Assembly: GCA_902799685.1 (NCBI GenBank)
Contig: CADCBO010000005.1
Coordinates: 1 to 64,000 of the forward strand
DNA: 64,000 bases
DNA from: an uncultured Bacteroidales bacterium
GTDB lineage: Bacteria > Bacteroidota > Bacteroidia > Bacteroidales > Bacteroidaceae
Reading direction: 5' to 3'
Below, in pieces: positions 1 to 7,102 of this stretch. Positions within the stretch are counted from its first letter, which is position 1. Every line of letters begins with the position of its first letter. Both the position numbers and the translations under genes were made by a program. The notes under the pieces are model-generated. The model did no database searches, had not been told where the DNA came from, and was given only the letters and a program-made list of their open reading frames with translations.

Positions 1-106
1 CAAAGTTAAGTTCAAATCGTTGCGGTCTCAAAAGCCTTGCAATATACTAATATTCAATAATTTCAAAGAACTTTAGCTGATTTTTAGTGGACAGCTATGG
101 AAAAAC

Positions 107-622
107 ATGAAAAAAAGGAACCCATCTTGTCTATTTGTAGGAGAAGCACCTGGTTATCGAGGATGTCTATTATCTGGCATACCTTTCACTGATGAATATA
201 CTCTTGTTTATAACCGCTTCTTTTATCAATTAAATAGTAGTATTAAAGTAAAAATTGAAATGGATAATACCATCAAACCCCAAACTGAGACTTCATCAAG
301 AGTGGTATGGGATTGTTTAGATCAATTACCTGAAAAAACAATTCCACTTATGTGGAACATATATCCATTTCATCCTAGCACAGTAGAGAATACTAATACT
401 AATAGACCTAATCGAACACCAAATAAAGCCGAGTGTGAACTTGGAAAAATTATTTTGAAAAGGTTATTATCTTGCTTTGAAATCAAGCAGTTATATGCTA
501 TAGGAAGAACTTCTGAACAGATACTAAAGAAAGAGTACTCAGATATTGTTTACTTAAGACACCCTGCACGTGGAGGTTCAAGTACATTTAAACAAATGTT
601 CAGTGACATATATAAAACCTAA
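107..622 (+). CDS. Uracil-DNA glycosylase superfamily protein, probably N-terminally shortened
   Basis: The 171-residue product has two marks of the uracil-DNA glycosylase superfamily: an early VGEAPGYRG-(x)-SGIPFTDE segment (motif 1, base pocket) and a late HPARGG segment (motif 2 region). Such enzymes excise damaged bases from DNA in the cytoplasm. Members I know usually have some tens of residues before VGEAPG, whereas here only nine precede it. The same frame is closed by a stop at 74-76, and the other two forward frames upstream also hit stops, so the N-terminus is either naturally short or lost. ATG 107 is the only ATG in frame. The gene is AT-rich compared with the core genes further right, which fits an acquired region. 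Substrate and activity are not shown by the sequence. Confidence 0.6.
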   Translation: MKKRNPSCLFVGEAPGYRGCLLSGIPFTDEYTLVYNRFFYQLNSSIKVKIEMDNTIKPQTETSSRVVWDCLDQLPEKTIPLMWNIYPFHPSTVENTNTNRPNRTPNKAECELGKIILKRLLSCFEIKQLYAIGRTSEQILKKEYSDIVYLRHPARGGSSTFKQMFSDIYKT

Positions 623-646
623 TTGTAGTTTATTTCTGATATACAT

Positions 647-1315
647 TTAGACTAAAGATCTCTTACTGGTACGATAACCAGATAATCCATCTATTAAGCA
701 GTAACGTATGTGGACCTGATAGTCTTCATTGTTCTGATATGGTACATTGAAGACTATTTCATTATCCTGATTCCTGATACCCAAATAACTGCGCATTTTA
801 CCTGGATTAAAGCCCACACCCAGAGAAGCAAGCTGTATCCGAGCTGACACGTGCCAGCGTTCAGGATGAACCGTATCTGCCAGAGTCAGCCGGCAACGGA
901 GTGTTGCTATACCATTGTTATGGGTTATCTGCAGCAGCTCCAATGCCGACGGTGGGAACTGTGGAAATGGCTGTGGTTCCGGCACGTGTTCACGGCCGAG
1001 CTGGGCGAAACCGTGATAGGCACTGACGAAAAGATTGAAACCGCTGATATGGTGCTTCTCGTTATAAGGCGGCCGGTGTGACGGCACTACCTTGGCATAC
1101 TCATTCCACTGGAGTTGTACGGAGTGCTCCAGATGTTGCCAGGCAACAATGGCACGATGATGCACCAGCTGCTGGTCAAGTTGTGCCCCGGTACCGGGGA
1201 ATCTGGGATTGGGTTTACGCTTCCAGAAGCACTGGCCATTGCGATGGTAGAAGGTGATATCACCTATTGAGGACCAACAGTCCTGAATTAGTACGGTGGG
1301 CTTGAACTTAGGCAT
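647..1315 (-). CDS. Hypothetical protein, 222 aa
   Basis: This is a complete leftward frame of 222 residues with no signal peptide or membrane segment. The N-terminal third is rich in Trp, His and Pro (for example FYHRNGQCFWKRKPNPRFPGT), followed by ISGFNLFVSAYHGF. The layout of a short Gly/aromatic N-terminus and a later SGFNLFVSAY segment vaguely recalls small Bacteroidetes proteins such as DUF6266, but I cannot assign it. It lies between two genes that look like uracil-DNA glycosylases and is transcribed against both of them. Base use is more GC-rich than in those two neighbours. Confidence 0.6.
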   Translation of the reverse strand: MPKFKPTVLIQDCWSSIGDITFYHRNGQCFWKRKPNPRFPGTGAQLDQQLVHHRAIVAWQHLEHSVQLQWNEYAKVVPSHRPPYNEKHHISGFNLFVSAYHGFAQLGREHVPEPQPFPQFPPSALELLQITHNNGIATLRCRLTLADTVHPERWHVSARIQLASLGVGFNPGKMRSYLGIRNQDNEIVFNVPYQNNEDYQVHIRYCLIDGLSGYRTSKRSLV

Positions 1316-1428
1316 GGTTTCATGGTGTTAGTATTGCTATAAAACTACATCTTTTTTTTGGAATATAAGGACTACAGTTGCATCATTCTTTTTTTTTCGC
1401 TTTATTTGAAAATCTAATAAATACAATT

Positions 1429-2514
1429 ATGGCCTTCACATTTAAAGTTCCCCTAGCACGCAAGTCATTAACTGGTGGTGATGTACTTTTTCTTTGTGCA
1501 CAGAACAGTTTTATCTTACCTCACGATCTTGCAGGAGCTATTCTGTATGCTGATATTATTGAAGGATGCAGAGAGCAAATACCTATACTTCATGGTATAT
1601 GTTATCCGACTTTTGATACATTTTTATCAAACTCAGATTGGTATCTGGGTGCATTAGAAGATCTTGGGTATCTTGATATAGTTGATGAATACAACAGTAT
1701 CAATAAGGATGTATACGAATTAGTAAAAAAAGAATATCCTGAAAAGAATGATAATGCCTTAATTGAAAAAATAATTGCCCTTTTACCACAGAAATATTTA
1801 GAGGTCATAAAAAAACGAGAGGCATTAGAAAGAAGTTTGCGCCCTGATTTGTGCGAATCCGATATTAGATATGTAAATGTAGAAAAGGTAATAGATACAA
1901 AACTCCTTAATTCTCTGTTTCCCAAGGATTCAGACAATGATATTATTAAAAGGGGATATGCTATTGAACAGTTCCTTCCTCAAAACACTGTCCTATTTTT
2001 GGGACTTAACCCTTCATTTTCCCCACAGCAAGATGAACAGTATATGCATTCGCATTTCTATAGGAATGAATTGTCCAATAAACTACATAGGCACTTTAAA
2101 AGAGAGAAAGAACTTCTTGAACATCTCTATTCCTTTGGTCTTGATTACAAAAGTAAAGAGATGCCACATCATGACCTTCTCTGCATGAGAGAGCAGCAAA
2201 GTGGCATAGTTCTTGATATGTGTAAAAAGGATGCTGACTTTTTTGAAAAACAGATCTTTTTGTCAACACAGGTTATTGAAGCGGCAACCCCCATTCTTAT
2301 TGTTGCAGAAAATTCTGAATTACGTAGAATAATCTTTGAAGAGGAGAAAGTCTTTAAATTCGCTTATTGGGATGAGCAATTAGGCGTGGATTTCTTTTAT
2401 GTTGGTAATAAGCCCACGCCCATTCTATTTACTGGTATGATATCATCGCTTAATAACGGCTCCTATTTCTCTCTTAGATGGCATATTCAACATATTCTTG
2501 AGCAGATAAGATAA
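1429..2514 (+). CDS. Large uracil-DNA-glycosylase-like protein, 361 aa
   Basis: The central part reads LFLGLNPSFS, then HHDLL, then a C-terminal half with PILIVAENSELRR. The order of GLNPS, a conserved aromatic/His patch and a late hydrophobic strand followed by Asn is what distant uracil-DNA glycosylase superfamily proteins show, so I place it there with moderate trust. The first ~170 residues are an unassigned N-terminal domain. A TTG at 1378 would extend the frame by 17 residues, but ATG 1429 has an A/T-rich leader typical of Bacteroidales and gives a conventional start (MAFTFKVPLARK). It is the second such gene within 2.5 kb. Confidence 0.5.
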   Translation: MAFTFKVPLARKSLTGGDVLFLCAQNSFILPHDLAGAILYADIIEGCREQIPILHGICYPTFDTFLSNSDWYLGALEDLGYLDIVDEYNSINKDVYELVKKEYPEKNDNALIEKIIALLPQKYLEVIKKREALERSLRPDLCESDIRYVNVEKVIDTKLLNSLFPKDSDNDIIKRGYAIEQFLPQNTVLFLGLNPSFSPQQDEQYMHSHFYRNELSNKLHRHFKREKELLEHLYSFGLDYKSKEMPHHDLLCMREQQSGIVLDMCKKDADFFEKQIFLSTQVIEAATPILIVAENSELRRIIFEEEKVFKFAYWDEQLGVDFFYVGNKPTPILFTGMISSLNNGSYFSLRWHIQHILEQIR

Positions 2515-2568
2515 ATGTGTCACAATTGAATACATAGCTCATCTGAATGCGGCCTTTTGGGGCCCGAT

Positions 2569-2769
2569 CTAGGTTGATAATGGCTTGATGCCTGTACTAT
2601 TCTCATGTGTGGCGGGCGCGAAAGCGTCCGCCGTTCTTTTGTAGCGGGTGAATGTCTGGTATGATTGCGTGCGTCTTTTGTCCGTCTCAGCGATGTCTGG
2701 GCTGTGGAGGACGTGTCTGAGATTTGGATATATGTGCAGCACCTGCCCTACTGTAGAGAAATACGCCAT
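2569..2769 (-). CDS. Possible small protein, 66 aa (weak)
   Basis: A leftward frame starting MAYFSTVGQVLHIYP can be read for 66 residues. Composition is not obviously random, but part of it covers a strong hairpin with a GAAA loop (2611-2632), which argues for structured RNA rather than protein. No family is recognised. It may be a chance frame or a gene remnant at the edge of the GC-rich block. Confidence 0.2.
   Translation of the reverse strand: MAYFSTVGQVLHIYPNLRHVLHSPDIAETDKRRTQSYQTFTRYKRTADAFAPATHENSTGIKPLST
2611..2632 (+). other. Hairpin with GAAA tetraloop
   Basis: Nine bases at 2611-2619 pair with 2624-2632 (one G-U) around a GAAA loop on the + strand. GNRA loops are typical of folded RNAs, and the loop would only be GNRA if the + strand is the RNA. 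It lies about 250 bp left of the GC-rich block. Confidence 0.45.
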
Positions 2770-3391
2770 TCCTAGAGGGTTTCTATGACTACTACAGCAC
2801 CTCTGATGGTAATGGGTACCACCGGAGATGCTCAGGCTACAACTCTTTATCACCTCCGATATAAATAACTACCTTATCCGTAGATCATGCGGAGGAGGCC
2901 TGAGCGGGAACGCGAGTGATTCCGCGAAGGCGGCCGGAACGCCGCAGACGGCTGCTGATACGCAGACGGTAGGCGCGGCAGGCTCTTTGGGATGACGGTA
3001 CTCCGGAAGTAGCGCAGTGGAGGCTCGGAGCCCACAGCCTTGGCCGTGGGCTTCGGCCGTAACGGAGCGGATGGAGGAGCGCCGGCAGCACAATGTGCCT
3101 GACACGCCGGGCAAAGCCCACCCTGCTTCCAAGCGCACCGAGGCAGGCGGTCTCAGACCGTGGGGCTGGGCCGCAGTGCAGCGGAGGTGCTGGCGGGCGG
3201 TGCAATGGAGGCCGGACGGCGGAGTGGAGTGTGTACTGCGTGTTGCCGCGTGGAGTCCGCGTGTTTGGTTGGCGTGCTTGGTGTTGTTAGCGGAAACACC
3301 CTGTACACACGGAACGGAGACGGCCGGACGGAATGGAACTGGCCACCAGTGCCGGAGCGTAACCGTGGGCCAGACACCGGTATGTGACGGC

Positions 3392-3829
3392 CGGGGAAAA
3401 CCTGCAGAATGTCTCTGTCCTGATGATGCGCCCGCGAGGGAACGTATTCAATGATAACATTCCGGATGGCGGGATGCGGGCCGTGATGGACCGCACCCTA
3501 AAACATACCCGGGACGGGGACCGCTGGCGGCTGTGCCGCCGGGGGTGCACGGCACGCTACCGAGGAGTGCAGTGGAGGCTGTACCTTATGGAGGCTGCTG
3601 TGCAGACCCATAAGGTTCTGGTGGAACGTAACGACCCAGCACCCGTGAGGGTTGCGCCTGACGCTGGCGGCAGGAAGCGCAGGTGCGATACATATGTTCG
3701 GACGGTAAGACCGCCCCACTACGGGAGCTATTTAATATAGTGGATATTATGTAATGCGGAGAGAGTGCGGGAACGGAGTATTACATAATACCGTTCCATT
3801 ATGTTAAATAGCGGGGAAAGCCTGCAGAA
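3392..3829 (+). repeat. Two copies of an 18-base unit, cggggaaaRcctgcagaa
   Basis: The unit is at 3392-3409 and again at 3812-3829, differing at one position. The second copy begins at the last base of the long hairpin arm at 3727-3812. Exact spacing is 420 bases. Confidence 0.8.
3727..3812. repeat. Long imperfect hairpin, ~27 bp of stem
   Basis: Three helices stack: 3727-3735 with 3804-3812 (9 bp, perfect), 3738-3744 with 3795-3801 (7 bp, one G-U) and 3745-3755 with 3780-3790 (11 bp, perfect). Only the bases 3791-3794 and two pairs at 3736-3737/3802-3803 interrupt the pairing, leaving a 24-base apical region. An alternative small stem 3770-3776 with 3791-3797 is also possible. Confidence 0.8.
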
Positions 3830-3894
3830 CAGTATCTAAGCGCACTTTTTCCCATTGCGGCCCGAAGCCGCAATTAAAAGAAGCGTGGAGCACG

Positions 3895-3952
3895 ATTGCT
3901 ATATCTATGCCTGGAACAGTGCTTGCACCGTGGAGGGTGTAGATATAGTAAT
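3895..3952. repeat. Second strong hairpin in the GC-rich block
   Basis: Bases 3895-3912 pair with 3935-3952 over 18 positions with four G-U pairs, leaving a 22-base loop. A separate perfect 8-bp stem (3854-3861 with 3867-3874, loop ccgaa) lies 20 bases to its left. Confidence 0.7.
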
Positions 3953-4059
3953 GGTGCGGAACACCTTATTATTGGTAAGCCTGGGGGTTTGATACGGCCG
4001 GCTACTTGCAGGAGGCTTCACGGGAAGAACAGACGGGGACTGGAACTGAAAAGGATTGA

Positions 4060-4151
4060 ATTAGGCTCTATACCCTATTTTCCAGGCGCCGGCTGTTCTG
4101 GGTTAAACAATCCAGACAGTGGCCACCGGGCGGGAGGATTAGGCTCTATAC
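4060..4151 (+). repeat. Direct repeat attaggctctatac
   Basis: The 14-base unit is present at 4060-4073 and 4138-4151, 78 bases apart. The flanks differ. It could be a conserved loop or single-stranded joint of a repeated RNA fold. Confidence 0.75.
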
Positions 4152-4363
4152 GGTTACATCGGCTGGAGCGGGATGCGGAGGCCGATGGATGAGGGCCACT
4201 GGCTGCTACCTCTATAGGGCGGGGCCGTAAGTATTTCTCTGCTGCCATTTGCAGACTGCCTGATGATACGCAGATAACAGCCCGCGGGACGGGGATATCG
4301 GCCGTGAGGGCATCGGCCGAAATACATCGGACTTATCGGATATACACTTCGGAAGCAGCGGCA

Positions 4364-4612
4364 TCAGGACCATTCGCGGTGGCGGTAGTATTCATCCCAG
4401 GAGGCCCTGAAATTGTAGGGCGCATCAGAGTTGCGGCGGTTACGACGGCATTGCTTTTTGTAGCTCCAGAGACCCCATTTGTAGAGGATATGCTGAAGGG
4501 AGGCATCGCACTCGATGTAGTTACGTACACGTTCACGGAGGTTCAGGTTAGATAGGGCTTTGATGATGGAACGGCAAACATTTCTAAAGGACTTTAAGAT
4601 ATTGATATCCAT
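4364..4612 (-). CDS. Small basic protein, 82 aa, unknown
   Basis: The leftward frame begins MDINILKSFRNVCRS and is rich in Arg, Lys, Tyr and Trp, with codon use like that of normal Bacteroidales genes. This supports it being real although the antisense frame 4304-4555 is also open. An exact TATATTTG promoter element on the same strand lies at 4638-4645, giving a leader of about 20 bases. The strongly basic, aromatic character suggests nucleic-acid binding, which is inference only. It is the only plausible gene attached to the GC-rich block to its left and would be transcribed into that block. Confidence 0.45.
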   Translation of the reverse strand: MDINILKSFRNVCRSIIKALSNLNLRERVRNYIECDASLQHILYKWGLWSYKKQCRRNRRNSDAPYNFRASWDEYYRHREWS

Positions 4613-4637
4613 ACTGCAAACGGTTTAAATACACATT

Positions 4638-4645
4638 CAAATATA
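4638..4645 (-). promoter_or_regulatory. Bacteroidetes -7 element (TATATTTG)
   Basis: On the minus strand the sequence is TATATTTG, matching TAnnTTTG. No clear -33 TTG is found at the normal distance. It would start transcripts near 4631, just before the 82-residue frame. Confidence 0.45.
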
Positions 4646-4692
4646 GCAAAAATATGGATTTGATGGTGCTGTTTTTATTTAAAATAATAATG

Positions 4693-4803
4693 TACCTTTG
4701 TATCGCAAACAAGGAGGAGAAGGCGCTGGCTGTGAAGCCGGGCCTTTTTAATTTCAATTATTGGAAAAGGACTGAGAAGGCTGGTTGTGGAACCGGCCTT
4801 TTC
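4693..4803 (+). promoter_or_regulatory. TACCTTTG element followed by two similar terminator-like hairpins
   Basis: TACCTTTG is at 4693-4700. Downstream are two related hairpins: 4720-4745 followed by five T, and 4777-4786 paired with 4791-4800 (10 bp, one G-U, loop gtgg) followed by T. Both have the pattern aaggc..gg..tgtg..cc..cctt. The pair could be a double terminator, a short RNA of about 100 bases, or a leader that controls the acetyltransferase at 4868. A second TATATTTG at 4834-4841 could serve that gene directly. Confidence 0.45.
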
Positions 4804-4867
4804 TATTGTGTGGTGGGAAGATGGGGAAAATCAGTATATTTGCTTCTGCAACAAGCAACATGTCATC

Positions 4868-5518
4868 ATGAAGAAGATTACAAACAGGCCCGACCCGAAT
4901 GCAGTTTTTCCGAATCCTAAGATTCCAAGCCTCTGCTTCATTAAGAATGTAGTGAAGAATCCCCGTATCATCATCGGTGATTATACCTACTATGACGATG
5001 TGGATGGTGCAGACCAGTTTGAGAAGCACGTTACACACTTCTATGATTTCATAGGTGACAAACTTATCATCGGTAAGTTCTGCGCCATCGCAAAAGGTGT
5101 AGAGTTTGTGATGAATGGTGCCAACCATCGGATGGACGGCGTGACCACTTACCCATTCTATGTGATAGGCGGTGATTGGGGTTCTGCTATTGCACCGGTG
5201 AAGAATGAGCTTCCCCTGAAGGGCGATACTGTTGTGGGTAATGATGTCTGGATTGGCCAGAATGTAACTATCATGCCTGGTGTTCATATTGGCGACGGTG
5301 CCATTATAGGTACCAACTCTGTTGTGGCGAAGGATATTCCTCCTTATTCAGTTGCCGTAGGCAATCCTTGCCGGGTTGTAAGGAAGCGTTTTGATGATGA
5401 ACTTATAGCTTATCTGCTGGACCTGAAATGGTGGGATTGGGACATCGAGAAGATTGAAGCAAACTTTGAGGCCCTGTCAAGCGGCGACCTATCTCTTATC
5501 AGAAAGATTGATAAATAG
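4868..5518 (+). CDS. Xenobiotic O-acetyltransferase (Vat/CatB hexapeptide family)
   Basis: The 216-residue product is a left-handed beta-helix acyltransferase. Family members move acetyl from acetyl-CoA to a hydroxyl of streptogramin A or chloramphenicol in the cytoplasm. Visible marks: IIIGDYTYYD near residue 35, the NGANHRMDG block with the expected catalytic His at 87, the hexapeptide repeat run VVGNDVWIGQNVTIMPGV and IGTNSVV, and the family C-terminus PYSVAVGNPCRVVRKRF. ATG 4868 is chosen because it gives the usual family length and start; an upstream GTG frame reads through the hairpins. The substrate cannot be told from sequence, so resistance is possible but not shown. A terminator follows. 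Confidence 0.85.
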   Translation: MKKITNRPDPNAVFPNPKIPSLCFIKNVVKNPRIIIGDYTYYDDVDGADQFEKHVTHFYDFIGDKLIIGKFCAIAKGVEFVMNGANHRMDGVTTYPFYVIGGDWGSAIAPVKNELPLKGDTVVGNDVWIGQNVTIMPGVHIGDGAIIGTNSVVAKDIPPYSVAVGNPCRVVRKRFDDELIAYLLDLKWWDWDIEKIEANFEALSSGDLSLIRKIDK

Positions 5519-5540
5519 ATTCTTTTTAGGGTGTATAGAA

Positions 5541-5586
5541 AAGGTGCATCGGCTATCATCGGACGGCCAGATGCACCTTCTTTTTA
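5541..5586 (+). terminator. Rho-independent terminator after the acetyltransferase
   Basis: Bases 5541-5550 pair with 5570-5579 (10 bp) and a run of T follows from 5581. Confidence 0.8.
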
Positions 5587-5657
5587 GCCGCCCCGTAATT
5601 ATCGGCTTTCGTGAAAGGCGATAGTTACGGGACGGAACCGATGCGCAGCATCGGCTG

Positions 5658-5969
5658 TTACGCAGGTGCTTGGGTTATCCGGGTGCGTAGATTTCGGACC
5701 TCTTCTTTCAGTTGGACGTTCTCCTTGCAGAGTTGGTCTACTGAGTACTTCAATTCGCCGTTCTCCTTGCGGAGGGCGACTACTTCACGGTTGACTGTTG
5801 TCAGGTCCTCTATCAGGCGCTTGTTTTCCATCGAGAGAATATCGATGGACTCCTGCATGTTCTTGAGGAAGTCGTTCCTCCTTTTCCTCTTGCCGGCAAG
5901 CCAGCCTGCAGCTGCTGTTACTATTGGTACCAGGCAGTCTGTGATTATGGTTGCTATTTGTGTCTCCAT
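5658..5969 (-). CDS. Holin-like small membrane/coiled-coil protein, 103 aa
   Basis: From the Met at 5969 the product starts METQIATIITDC, has one hydrophobic segment (about residues 5-25, ending WLAGKRKRR), and then a long charged coiled coil (about residues 35-100). It follows the endolysin gene by 13 bases, so it is the last gene of the lysis cassette. Position and one N-terminal TM fit a holin or inner-membrane lysis accessory. A longer frame from 6014 would overlap the endolysin and lacks a better start. No sequence motif proves holin function. Confidence 0.5.
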   Translation of the reverse strand: METQIATIITDCLVPIVTAAAGWLAGKRKRRNDFLKNMQESIDILSMENKRLIEDLTTVNREVVALRKENGELKYSVDQLCKENVQLKEEVRNLRTRITQAPA

Positions 5970-5982
5970 GGTGATGTTGCTG

Positions 5983-6408
5983 TTATGAGTAATACAATTT
6001 GATTTCTTGCTCACGGCGTTTGATCAATCCGGGTAACTTCTTATCGCCGGCGTAAACCCAGCGGCGGAACTCATCGGCTATCTTGGGGTCACCCGGATTG
6101 CGTTCAACGAGCTTGCGCAGAGTGCTTACTCGGAAGGCCTGGGTGCCTATGTTGAAGACAAAGGAGACCAGGGCATCGAACTGTTCCTGAGTGAGGTCTG
6201 CATCGATGCGGTTGACTTCATCCTCAGCGTGCTTGATATCTTGCTTCAGGAACGCATCTGCAGTCTTTTCCGTAATGAGCATTCCGCGGTTAACGCCATC
6301 GGTGTGGCCGTAGCCTATGGTCCACTTGCCTGCAGGGCAAAGGTATGAGTTGAGGCGTAGCTGCTCAAAACTCTTGATGAGCAGGATTGCATAGTTGGTT
6401 GATTTCAT
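5983..6408 (-). CDS. Phage-type endolysin, GH24 lysozyme
   Basis: This 141-residue protein cuts the glycan strand of peptidoglycan. The GH24 catalytic spacing is intact: Glu15 (IKSFEQL), Cys24 in the position that is Asp or Cys in the family, and Thr30 within KWTIGYGHT. The C-terminal ALVSFVFNIG and GLIKRREQE segments are also typical. It has no signal peptide, so it needs a holin to reach the wall. It sits between a spanin-like and a holin-like gene, all leftward, as in phage lysis modules. No capsid, tail or integrase genes are seen nearby. Confidence 0.9.
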   Translation of the reverse strand: MKSTNYAILLIKSFEQLRLNSYLCPAGKWTIGYGHTDGVNRGMLITEKTADAFLKQDIKHAEDEVNRIDADLTQEQFDALVSFVFNIGTQAFRVSTLRKLVERNPGDPKIADEFRRWVYAGDKKLPGLIKRREQEIKLYYS

Positions 6409-6445
6409 GGTTGTGTTGTGTTTTTATGGTTGTTTGAACGGTGTG

Positions 6446-6979
6446 TCATTGGTTCCTGCGCCCCTGGAGCAACACTATGATGAATGCCAGGAGCAGGAAG
6501 ATGTAGAAGATCTTGTCTATCCAAGGTGATGCCCGGGGAGGATTTGATTGGGACTCAGTTTCATTGCTCTCTGATTCATCTTGGGTCTGTTCTGCATTGG
6601 TTGTATGGATTACGGTGGTTGTATCGTTCTGCAGCTGCTCTTCCTGGGTGATGATGATAGTGCCTCCACCCTGCCCGATGAGGGCGGCGGCCAGATCCTG
6701 GATTGGTGCGGGGAGTTCTTGGCGTGCGGGCATCGGCCCCGGGGCGATATCGGGTGCGGCGGGTTTGGAGAACGCAGGTGTTTGCATCGGAAGAAAGGTT
6801 ATGGTGGTTGTGGTCTTCCGGGTGTTCAGGATGCTTTGCGCTGCGCTGTCTATGGTATTCGTCAGGCTGCTTGAGATGGTGGACTGGGTGCTGCTCATCT
6901 GCTTGGTGGAGCGGCAGCTGATGGTCATCAGAAGTATGATGGTGATGGCCACGATGCGGGTGGTGTTCGTGTTCTTCAT
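6446..6979 (-). CDS. Unimolecular-spanin-like lipoprotein, 177 aa
   Basis: The product has an N-terminal lipoprotein signal (hydrophobic residues 8-20, TISC with the lipid-modified Cys at 22), a polar Thr/Gln/Pro-rich middle, and one C-terminal membrane helix (about 152-172, KIFYIFLLLAFIIVLLQ) ending in GRRNQ. A protein fixed to the outer membrane by lipid and to the inner membrane by a C-terminal helix is the design of a unimolecular spanin such as phage T1 gp11, which fuses the two membranes at lysis. It is the first gene of the leftward cassette, 37 bases ahead of the endolysin. Confidence 0.65.
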   Translation of the reverse strand: MKNTNTTRIVAITIILLMTISCRSTKQMSSTQSTISSSLTNTIDSAAQSILNTRKTTTTITFLPMQTPAFSKPAAPDIAPGPMPARQELPAPIQDLAAALIGQGGGTIIITQEEQLQNDTTTVIHTTNAEQTQDESESNETESQSNPPRASPWIDKIFYIFLLLAFIIVLLQGRRNQ

Positions 6980-6997
6980 GGTGCTAACGATTTATAG

Positions 6998-7028
6998 CAA
7001 AGGTAACAATTTTGAAAGAAGTGTGCAA
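6998..7028 (-). promoter_or_regulatory. Promoter of the lysis cassette
   Basis: On the minus strand TTG (7026-7028), 20 bases, TACCTTTG (6998-7005): a full Bacteroidetes housekeeping promoter. It fires about 12 bases before the spanin start at 6979. Confidence 0.7.
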
Positions 7029-7067
7029 GATACACCTCTCAGTTGAAAAATAGATTTCGGCTCTGAG

Positions 7068-7098
7068 TTTTGGGTTATTCAAGAATTGCCTATATTTG
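7068..7098 (+). promoter_or_regulatory. Promoter of the candidate structured RNA
   Basis: TTTTG (7068-7072), 18 bases, TATATTTG (7091-7098): an exact match to the Bacteroidetes promoter. Transcription should begin near 7104, over 200 bases before the next gene. Confidence 0.7.
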
Positions 7099-7102
7099 CC
7101 AC

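Larger units (their letters stand above)
3011..3936 (+). repeat. Recurring TGCARTGGAGG-like motif
   Basis: Close matches occur at 3011-3023 (gcgcagtggagg), 3175-3187 (gtgcagcggagg), 3200-3211 (gtgcaatggagg) and 3567-3578 (gtgcagtggagg); weaker ones at 3585-3594 and 3925-3936. Between copies the sequence is unrelated, so this is a short dispersed unit rather than a tandem array. Confidence 0.6.
2880..4363. ncRNA. GC-rich, non-coding-looking block with many hairpins; candidate large structured RNA
   Basis: About 1.5 kb has no convincing protein gene on either strand: all frames are short and of low-complexity Arg/Pro/Ala composition. It is far more GC-rich than its flanks (43 of 60 bases are G or C in 3181-3240). 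It contains long inverted repeats: 3727-3812 (almost continuous pairing), 3854-3861 with 3867-3874 (perfect 8 bp), and 3895-3912 with 3935-3952 (18 bp with a few G-U pairs). Short sequence units recur (see separate entries). Paired arms separated by A/T-rich or variable loops are what a large folded RNA would leave, but decayed repetitive DNA or a cassette array cannot be ruled out. Strand is unknown; the gene at 4364-4612 would read into it from the right. Confidence 0.4.

Noticed and set aside
3017-3740. Several overlapping frames of 65-145 residues on both strands of the GC-rich block
   Set aside because: They are Arg/Pro/Ala-rich, have no family marks or coherent starts, and overlap each other and the hairpins; high GC alone keeps frames open.
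2880-4363. Group II intron or integron cassette array
   Set aside because: I found no reverse transcriptase, no recognisable domain V, and no consistent attC core sites; only short hairpins in common.
4304-4555. 83-residue + strand frame over the small basic gene
   Set aside because: It is the antisense of 4364-4612, whose codon use and promoter are better.
4787-4867. Upstream GTG extension of the acetyltransferase
   Set aside because: It translates the second hairpin and promoter region; family members start near MKKI/KNP as from 4868.
6513-7046. 177-residue + strand frame opposite the spanin gene
   Set aside because: Shadow frame of the lipoprotein gene; no start context or motif.
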